A DNA stretch of 64,000 nt from Nemania diffusa (Eukaryota > Ascomycota > Sordariomycetes > Xylariales > Xylariaceae): NCBI GenBank assembly GCA_038501195.1, contig JBBPUQ010000002.1, positions 3,162,001 to 3,226,000 on the forward strand. Direction: 5' to 3'. The notes beneath the pieces are model-generated. The model searched no databases and was not told where the DNA came from. It saw nothing but the letters and a program-made list of their open reading frames with translations. Made by a program: the position numbers and the translations under genes. Shown piece by piece: positions 55,501-64,000 of this stretch; within the stretch, counting starts at the first letter, position 1; each line of letters starts with the position of its first letter.

Positions 55501-58124
55501 ATAGTAGAAGCGAACAATGCGTGCATGGTCGACAGCCTTGACATGTTTTGTCACTAGGTAGAGCTCTGAGCCGAACTTCGCCACTCCTTCTTCGAACTTT
55601 TTAATCTCGACGGGAGTCAATTCCGGTTCCTTGAATGCTGATGTCCCGGTTCCGTCAAGCGCTCTAAGCGCTGCATCAGTTTTGAAATCGTTCTTGAACA
55701 AGGTATTGATGGCTACATCGAGGAAGTTGGTAGACTCTTTTGGTAAGCCAAGTACTGGAATTAGCCTGGCCCTTGAGGATCGAATATATTTATTAATGCG
55801 CGATGCAGGGACGGGTGTATCTTCGGTAGGGTTGGATTTTGGGAACCCCCCATGTGGCGCAACTACTGTATCATCGCAGGGCTTCCATAATAGTTGCGCC
55901 GTGTTGTTCGGGTCGTCATTATCCAAGTCCTCGCCTCGAGCAACATACCCGGCGGGTTCATCTTGGATCCATGGACGCTCCTCACGGAATACTCTTTCTA
56001 CCTCGGCCGCTGCGATAGCGTCTTTTGATGATTTCCCGTCCTTTTTGCCGGGCCTTTTGGTCTCAATCGGCTTGACCAGCTTGACGGGGCGACCTGGCCA
56101 CGATAGCACAGTTGCTTGATGCTTTGTTCCAAGGCGCGATCCAGCCCTAGGATATATTCGGTCATCATAGTCAAGGGCATCTTCTGGTTTGCAATGTTGA
56201 CCCAAATAACGATACGGCCACAGACTCGCCTGATAGATCTGCTCTGGAGTGGCGGGTTGATGCGAATCGTCGATGCCGTCAGTGGGGCTTGTCCGAGTGG
56301 TGTTAATCGCCTCGTCGTCGTCATCCCAGACCTCCTCTTCTTCACCATCTACATGCGAGTCCAAAAGAGGAGTATGTCGAGCTTCCAACTTTCTCTCCTG
56401 AGCGAGGCTGCAGGCAGCGCAGGCCCAGGCGAAACCACGTGAGGGCTTTTTCAGCAGAGGCGGACGAACACAGTTCATGTGATACGTCTGCTGACAAACA
56501 GCACAATCGACAGAGTCATTACTGGGCAATAGTGAGTCTCTAGGTCTCCACTGGCACGATCCAATATAGGTAATGGCCTATAATATAGGGAGTGGGGCTT
56601 CGAAGGGAGGAAAGTGGAAAGTGGGGAGTGGAGAACAGAGAAGTGGAGTGGAGGCGTGGCTGAAAACTTACCTGGCACAGTATCCGTTGCACCGCTTACA
56701 TAGCTTAACAGCACTGGTGTACTCTTTCCCACGCCCCTGCTCAACAAGAATGTATTTCCACCGCTCGTCCAGCACCTTCTTGACCTTCTCCGGCACGTTG
56801 ACAATCTGGAAGCAGGGGATGACATCGTAGTGTTTTTGTATGTAGCGGTCATACAACTTCTCATACCAGAAGCAGTCGGGGGTTGTTCGGTAAGCGTCCG
56901 GGTCGTCAATCTCGGCTTTGTGACGGATCTGGCACTTGCCGCGCAGCGATGTCAGCGGGCTAATGTCTGAGTGCATGGTGGCAAACACCAGTCTCGTGTC
57001 ATTGACCCTTTTGCCGATGTCTTTAGGCCGATAGTACCAATTGATTCTCAACGCATCCACCGGCTTTTTGCTGTCGTTTTGCACGTGCAGGAACTCCATG
57101 ATGCGCCCTAGATAGTATGGTTCTCCAGGCGGCTCGCACACCAGGTAGACATGGTCTGCACAGCATCAGTCAGCCAACAAAATAGAAACACCCGCGCATG
57201 CTGTATCTTACCATTCGCTGCCAATACAGTACCATCGTCAGCAATCATTTTGCCATCTTTCGGCATCCCGCCGCATCTCTCGAAGCTAAGCATGTTGGTC
57301 TCCCTGTATCCGCCGGTATGTGGTGTTGCCTGTGCAGCGCCCCGTCTCGTGCCTGTGACAGCTGCTGTTGTCAGAGTTGGCGTGGGAGTGCTCGCTTGGC
57401 TGTGCACGTTGTTTGTAGTCGCCTGAGCCGTAGCTTTGCGCTTTTTAGATGAACCTGAAGAAGGCGCGGGACCGGTCGCGTTCGCAGTCGCGGGAGCTGT
57501 TGAATGCGCGTCTTTGCCGGTGGCATGAGAAGCTGCGCTCTTAAAATCGTCGGCTGCTGCGCTCTTGCGCGAGCTCGGTGCCGTAACTTTGGTCGCATCG
57601 CCTGTGCCGTTTGTCGCTGCACTAGCTTGCCGTATTCCCTTTTTAGGCTCCTCCTCCTTCTTCTCCGGAAATGCATCCTCCATTTCCACGTCCAAATCCT
57701 TGTCCTCCGCATAGTTGGGCCGTGCCTGGCCACGATTCCGAGAACGCGTACCATACGGCGACGGGCCGGCCATGGCGTCTTTGGACAATGCGTGCAATGC
57801 CGCCGAGTTGGACTTGCTCATGGGCTGAGTATTGGCATGGGCGGCATTTTCTCCAGATTGCTTGGAGTCGAGAGGTTTGGTGGTGGTGGCGGCGGCTGTT
57901 GATGTTGTAGTGGAAGAGATATTATTGTTATTGTTGGTGGTGGTGGTAGTGGTAGTGGTGGTTGTGGAGGAAGATTGGGGTGAATGTGCAGGTGCGGGAG
58001 CAGATGCAGGGCCAGATGTGTGAGACGTTGACTGTTTTTGGGCGGCGGCGGGCCCTAGGGATTCTTTGGTTGAGGATGACGAAGGATTGGGCTGATCATC
58101 GGAGTCGCTTGTCTTCTGCGCCAT
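52584..58124 (-). CDS. SNT2: Snt2-like chromatin reader (BAH-PHD-SANT-GATA-ePHD protein)
   Basis: Predicted nuclear protein that in yeast works with Ecm5 and the Rpd3 deacetylase in stress-linked transcription. Five exons, all in phase: 58124-57212, 57155-56672, 56539-54595, 54542-54149, 54088-52584; 1746 residues. Order: low-complexity Ser/Thr/Ala N-terminus (about 1-290, with poly-Thr and poly-Asn); a BAH domain from about 295 (NDHVYLVCEPPGEPYYLGRI); PHD finger 1 (CKRCNGYC, then CAVCQQTYHMNCVRPP), split by intron 2; a SANT-like block (KKFEEGVAKFGSELYLVTKH); a GATA-like zinc knuckle (CKFCSTKVSRQWRR ... CRRCAELW); polyproline; an extended PHD (CAICYQGSVAGEHVICC, CKVCKERGGACVLC, FEITPVKG region); and a C-terminal Cys4 motif (CITCGIDVSPRW ... 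CHKCKR) with a Pro/Ser/Asn-rich tail. The intron 2 acceptor (56540) was chosen for phase; nearby AGs are alternatives. Confidence 0.92.
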
Positions 58125-58753
58125 GGTGGGCGATTAAAGGGCGGCGCATCCAATGTGACACAGGAAACGCCGAAAAGTTACGGCGTGGTGACGGTAGGAG
58201 ATGGTAAAGCTCTACGTCCATAAGATCCTACGTAGCAGATAACAAAAGAACCCCCCCTTAACAAGCTAAGGGAAGAGACCTTCTGCTAGAAGCCAGGCCG
58301 AGCGTTTCGCTAGTAACACGATGACCCGCCGGGGTGCAAGAAAGCTGGCCGAAGTGCCTGATGTAACCTCCGACGGAATTATATAGAGCCACTTGTGCAG
58401 CGGCCAAGGACCGTAGTAGGGTGGAGAGAGATCAGGGAATCAAAAGTGAAAATCAGACAGTAGAGTTAGAATGCGGTTCAGAGGGAGAAAGATGATGGGA
58501 ATCGAGATGGACGAGAATAGGGCCACTGTCGAGATGGGTTCAGGACCAGATATTGAGTGAGGGGAGTAGAGTAGAGGTGGTGAATAAATTTTGGGAAATG
58601 GGTGGGTTGAGGGAGGATGTGTGAGGATGTGTGAGGGAAAAGAAGTTAAAAGTAAAAGATGTAATATGATGTGGGACGCGCAGGATGAAAGGTTAGGTAG
58701 TTTGAGCTAAAAGAAGCATCGATGTCGACGGGGGAGGTCTGAGGCTGCGGGAT

Positions 58754-58786
58754 GGGACAGGACAGGACAGGACTGGACAGGACTGG
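58754..58786. repeat. GGACA-type microsatellite
   Basis: Tandem GGACA units with GGACT variants. A CACAC-rich tract follows near 58887-58914. Confidence 0.7.
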
Positions 58787-59225
58787 CCAACCCTTCAAGT
58801 CAAGTCGGCGGCGTCCACAGTTCCACGGTCTGTCTACCTGCTATGGTCTACCTACTATGGTCCACACGCGTTCGCAGAGACCAGAGTGCACACCACACAC
58901 CACACACCACACGCCCACCCTCATTCACTCGCACAACCTGGGGGACCTGGCCTGGGGGGGAATGGGTCTTGGCCTAAGCTTGAACCCGGAGGGCAATTTG
59001 ACGAATCGGTGATGGAGAGTGCACAGAAGCAGGCAGAGCAAGAGCAGGTCGACGGGTGGATTATGTATATCATATACCGCGATCACGGAAAGGTACTGAA
59101 CGACTGTGTGATCGTCAAAGAAAGGCATGCAGGTACTCTGTAGTGATAATACCTAACCTGAGGGCCCGTTGCGAGCGAGCACCGAGCGAGCGGACAAGCC
59201 TAGATGTGAATGTGAATGGGTAATG

Positions 59226-59261
59226 GTGGATGGATAGATGAATGGATGGATGGATGGATAG
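59226..59261. repeat. GGAT microsatellite
   Basis: Imperfect (GGAT)n run with ATAG/AATG variants. Confidence 0.75.
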
Positions 59262-62200
59262 ACGAGGAAGATTCATCAACGCCAGCAGACTAGCAATCCT
59301 GGTGGATACTCATGTAACTCTAGGCCGACCGAACTAATTGTCTGCCGTTTTGATATCTCGAGAAAGAAGTCGGCCAGTGGACAGTGCCGCTTACCGTTAG
59401 ACTGTGCTGTATTTTCACTCTGGTTTTTTTAGTACCGTTTATAAGATTTGACGTGCGTGAGGTAAAGCAGAGCAGGTAGCCAATGAATAAAAATGGCAAC
59501 ACCTCAAGTTTTAAAAGGCTGAAGTGCTACCTACCGCCGGTCTGCAGCAGGGGGAGGCGTCAATAATAATGCTATGCGTACAGTAGCTAAGATGTATCGA
59601 GAGGTGTGGGGATTGATAGCTTTATTTGCTGGAGGCAATGGACATGGTTTCCATAATGGAAGGCTATTTCTGCCCTTGCGGTATGCTAGAACCTACAAGA
59701 GCAAATACCAGCCTAGGAATAACTCTAGCCGCGAATTGACTGGGAGACGGAGACGGAGACGGACGGAGGGACATTGGCAAAACTACCAGAAGTTGATTTG
59801 ATATCGCCCCGATTACACACCCGTTGCTTATACCTACCAGGTAGGTAGCCTTGGTACCTAGGTATTCTGTAGTCCACATGGCCTAAACATTGTGCGCACA
59901 AACCAACATGCCTCGTCTAAAGATATATATCTACTGCTAGGTAATGAGCCACTAACAAAGCAACTTAGGCACTCTCCACGTACTGCGTACACATATGCAT
60001 GCACATAGACTCTCTCCCTCAACGTCTGAGTCTAGGTGCATCATGGGCATTACATATGTAGTTATATTCATTCGGTCTCTTACTCACTACACGTAGAGGC
60101 GCCTATGTAGGTAGTTTAGCCACATACTCTATGTGATGTACAATACTACTACTATATAAGGCGGTGGTACCTACTGAGTACTCTGTAGTAGGCACAGATC
60201 TCATGCAACTACCTGGTAAATGTATGTAGGACACAATCTATTGCTAGGAATCCCACTTGCTTGATATACCTACCTCTACCTTAGCTTGGCTAATTTTTGT
60301 GTGTAAGCCGTTGTTATTGTAAGTACCGATGGGTGTGCATGGGTACTTAGACAGTTAGTTACCTATGAGGTATAAGTATTTCTACGAGCCACACTATTTA
60401 CATACCTAGGGCACAATACCAGGCATAAATAAAATGGTATATATATGTAGTGCTCATGAATGGGGGAGGTTAGGTGATTGAAGAGGGTTGACTTGACATG
60501 AGTGAAAGCGAAGGTTGTACTGAGGAACACACATGTACAACGGTATATGTACTCAACACAAGTTTGATTGTAAACAGACAGGGACTAGGAGGTACAGCAG
60601 GCATGGTACAGAGGTAGACCTCCTCCCTCCAATGCTATTAGAAAATGCAGGTTGTTTCCATCTACCTATCTACACTTAGGTACTGTAGGACCCTGGATAC
60701 ATGTATGGAGGTACCTACTTAGGAAGATCCCGTCGCCGCTGGCTGGAACAGCGAGGCAGAAAAGGCAGGGCTTTTTTAGCGTGGTCTTGGGGGTGTCTCC
60801 ACTCACACACACATGCAAACGCTAAGCCCCTCCCCTGTTCTCAAGACCAACCGAATTGTGTCTCCTTGCCTAAACCTGCATGTTTTTTCGACTTCACCTC
60901 ATCATTCCATTCTAAGAACCCGATCATGTTGCCTTATTCTTCGCTCCATCTCAAGCATCTAGATACCAGTTTTACACCCCCAGCATATTCGTCTCTGATG
61001 CTACCGTTGTAGGTCAAATGCGCTGCAGGGTAGACATGAATTATGACAGGTTGACCTTGCCGATAGTATGCTCTTAAGGTTTATGTTTTGCCTCGCCATG
61101 TCATCACGATCGGCAGCTTGTTGCCTTTGGATATAAGACAGCCATCAATTTGTCTCTCACATGCGCCCAGAGTTACAGTGATCAATTTAAAGGCATTCTC
61201 CTCCCTCTTCATATTATAACGAATACCACATAGCCGATTCTAAAGACCCGGCTCAATTCTTGTTTACATCTTAAGGAACATGCGTTGTGATGTCCTGTAC
61301 TGATTCAGTAGATCTTCTACACCCAAGGCACATCGGTCGCTTGTCGCACATAGGCAAACCATACATGGTATTGCTGGAAATTTTAGGTGGCAACTGTCTT
61401 ATCCCAGGCTGTACGCTACCTGATAGCAATATGTTCACCGTATCGAGTGGTACTGGTCGAGTCCAGTATCGCGAGTCACGGCCTTTCGGGACATGCCTAC
61501 GTACTTAACAGGGTACCTACCGGCTTGGGGATGACGAAGCACATAGTCTTATTCAACCAGCATACTTATCCATCTTTTTCTTCTTTTTACTCTCCCACGC
61601 TCACTCTTCACCCATTGGCCCTCTCTCCACATAGCATTCAGCGTTGCTTATTTCTGATAAGAGCGTGTTATTGGATGTCTTTCTGGATTGTAGGAGGTAG
61701 AAAGGCATTCTGAGGCGACCGAGCGAGGCATTTTACTCGAGATAATGAAACAAATGCTAGCCCGAGTCAGTGGTCCTGGGTGGTTTTGAGACAAGAAAAT
61801 CGTGACATTGGTGCCGGTCGCAAAGGTACAAGTAAGGGGAGAAAGGCCAAACCAGGTCACATGATATTACAGGGATCTCCTTAGCTGGCACTCACTTAAG
61901 TCTTAGGTGGGCTGTAGGTATGGTAGGTAGTCTACCTACCTACCTAGGTATGTACCTCTTACCTACAAATATGTACGCAATGTATGTATGTATGTACGCA
62001 GTAAGTAGGTATCGCACCAACCCCACCTCCATTCCCCATCCAGTACAGTACAAGTACACGTAGGTACCGTACCTGATGACTTCACAGTGGAGCAAGCCTA
62101 TAAACCCATCGCACGCGCTTCATCACGTTCCAAGCCACAAGAATGACTTGGTTGGTTATTTCGGCGTATTCGGTGCGACTACCTACCTATTTCACTATGT

Positions 62201-64000
62201 ACAGCTTTTACAACTGTGAGCATAACTGATACTCGCCTTTCAAGAAAAATTATCGAGGATAAAAGCAGACAGAAGTATATAGGCATTACAGCATTATGTT
62301 GTTAGGTCACTCACTCCAAGCCATGTGTACTGAAAGAGTTAGCGTGCCGATGCAACGGATGATTTACAGTACATGGACACTGACAATCGACGAGAAGACA
62401 GTTGGTACCTAGCCTATTTGAGCGACGAGCGCGTAATTGGGATCTAGAAGCGAGTTGATAGGTAGGCGATTTTAGGTACGTACCGCACCAGTATCCCCTG
62501 CGATAGGACACAGTAGCACACATTAGGTAGGTTTCTGCTGACCGAAAATAGGACCACGGTGATTGTGTGTCAAGAATTTGTTATATGCTTATACGGTTGG
62601 TTTTGCATTGGATTTGCAGCTCTAAGGTTACATGTCAACACGCGGACGAACCAGCGAAGGCGTCATACACTCGTTGCATTGGCTGGTAAGATACTTCAGT
62701 AGGTACCGACTTAGGCAACACGGCCTTGCGTAACTTACCTACTTACATGGTGGTATTCTGTTCTATAATGGCCCCTCCATTCTACCTCGCCGGCAGTGTT
62801 GCCGGCCCAGTGCGTATGTAACAACTTCGCATCTCGGCTTCGTCGTGTCATTTTAAAACCCCCGTGGGATTACATACTTATGTGTGTAGGCAGACATATC
62901 ATCTCCAGTGCTGTCAAACAGATTCACACAGAGCTCGCGAGATCTCGTGTCGCTAGAATAAAAAACAGGAGAAGCATGCCACTGAGCCAGGTCATGTCAC
63001 CTGATGCTGCCAGTCCAAGGTTCAAGATCTAGGTTAACCCAAAGCTACGCAATCGGGACTCGAGGCATTAGACTACTTACTTACGCATATGCGTAGACAT
63101 TCGATAGAGCTCGACCATGGATCGACTAGGCCGGGTTCCTTGACCCCAGGCACCACCGGCAGCTATCGATGCTTGTCGCCCGCTGCACATAGCCAGCCAC
63201 CGCCCTGTACATAAAAAGTGCAACGGCGATTATTGCGCAGCTAGCCGAAGGCATCTCGGTTTACTGTAGTTGAATAGCTTGTGAGCAAGACGCCCAACGC
63301 CAACGCTCCCTCGAATACCCTCAAATACCCTCATATCATCTCTACGCAGGAGCGGTCATCAAGGTTCAGCATTGTCTCGCAGCTAGACTAGTGTTCCGAA
63401 ATGAGCGCTTGAGGTGCTTGAAAATCGGGGCTGCCAATGAATGGGTGGTTGCGATGTGCAGGCTGAGGCCAATCGGGTTTTAGGAAAATAGTAGCATTGT
63501 TGACAGTGACCGGGGATAGATTCTCGTCATTAGCACGCCGCCATTAGCACGATTCGGCGGTCACTGAGGATGAGCGAGATAGCCCGCCTTTGGTCCGGTT
63601 CAAGTAGCGACTTAGTATCTCGTGATAAGATTCTAGTAGTCTGTGGTAGGTATGCCATTATCTTGGGTATTTCTTCTTTCTGCACCACCACAGGTCCGTT
63701 GCTGGCCTGAATCCTACGGAGTTATTTATCATTGCCTACCTACAGTATGCCCCCTTGGCGCCCGCGGGGTAAGAAACATACTTGGGGTGCCCAGTTAACA
63801 AGGCATTGATTGACTCATATTGCTGACAAGCATCTCCTTTGGGTGCTATGACTACGTTGTACTCTCTACTCCGAGGATTCTAGCAAACAGGAGGCTGGCA
63901 CTTTCATTATCAACTACGTAAACCTATAAACCTACACACTCAGCATCAAACCTAATGGATGAGAACTCTCCTTGCCGCTACCACCTTGACACTGATAGCT

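Larger units (their letters stand above)
58125..64000. other. 5.9-kb region without a supported gene
   Basis: Upstream of the Snt2 gene. The first kilobase is purine-rich on the plus strand and may hold a long promoter or 5' UTR. Beyond that the sequence is broken by stops in all frames; the frames seen (for example 60701-61012 and 61387-61713) lack domains and splice context. TAGGTA/TACCTA words are frequent, including a perfect inverted TACCTACCAGGTAGGTA at 59831-59847 and a cluster at 61921-61955. Confidence 0.45.

Noticed and set aside
60701..61012. 103-codon plus-strand frame
   Set aside because: No homology-like pattern, no splice context, ends in low-complexity sequence.

Overview
The window is nuclear DNA of a filamentous ascomycete (Pezizomycotina, most likely a Sordariomycete). 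The evidence is short GT-AG introns of about 50-90 nt, fungal-type families (Zn2Cys6 regulator, QDR-type MFS transporter, NACHT-ankyrin NLR, Tvp38, Snt2, Sap30, Mdj1), a tRNA with a nuclear-type intron, and an AT-rich island whose repeat copies differ almost only by transitions, the mark of repeat-induced point mutation (RIP).

Left arm (1-19.4 kb). After about 2 kb without a visible gene come mitochondrial DnaJ/Mdj1 (2136-3664, minus) and a Sap30-like HDAC subunit (4973-5603, minus). Next is a 600-bp non-autonomous transposon with 60-bp terminal inverted repeats and a perfect 9-bp target duplication (5993-6592). It is followed by a conserved protein with a possible degenerate Ulp1-like fold (7599-9636, minus), a Zn2Cys6 regulator (10207-11469, minus) divergent from an MFS exporter (12521-14112, plus), a G-patch protein (14819-16117, minus), a split tRNA-Val(UAC) gene (17440-17548) and a small secreted cysteine-containing protein (18652-18900, minus).

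Centre (19.4-31.8 kb). This is a three-level nest of mobile elements. An LTR retrotransposon (19385-31789) is bounded by a GCATC target duplication. Its 5' LTR is split by an element carrying a minisatellite, with Helitron/Helentron-like ends (19616-23839). That element is itself interrupted by a heavily AT-shifted TIR element flanked by TA (20142-23035). The outer and inner layers are strongly AT-shifted, while the middle layer has near-normal base composition. No intact element-encoded protein remains.

Right arm (31.8-64 kb). A giant single-exon NACHT-ankyrin protein (32871-38972, minus) borders the transposon island. Then come Tvp38 (39999-41273, plus), a conserved protein with CPF/CPI motifs (41737-43623, minus), an S33 proline iminopeptidase-like hydrolase (44371-45843, plus), a secreted type-B carboxylesterase in four exons (46125-48024, minus), a HELQ/POLQ-type helicase in eight exons (48491-51716, minus) and the chromatin reader Snt2 in five exons (52584-58124, minus). 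The last 5.9 kb hold no gene I can support, only microsatellites and many TAGGTA/TACCTA words.

Functional links are modest. The regulator and transporter form a plausible divergent pair. Sap30 and Snt2 are both partners of the Rpd3 histone deacetylase in yeast. The other genes look like ordinary unrelated neighbours. Splice sites were placed by eye using GT/AG, reading-frame phase and family continuity.
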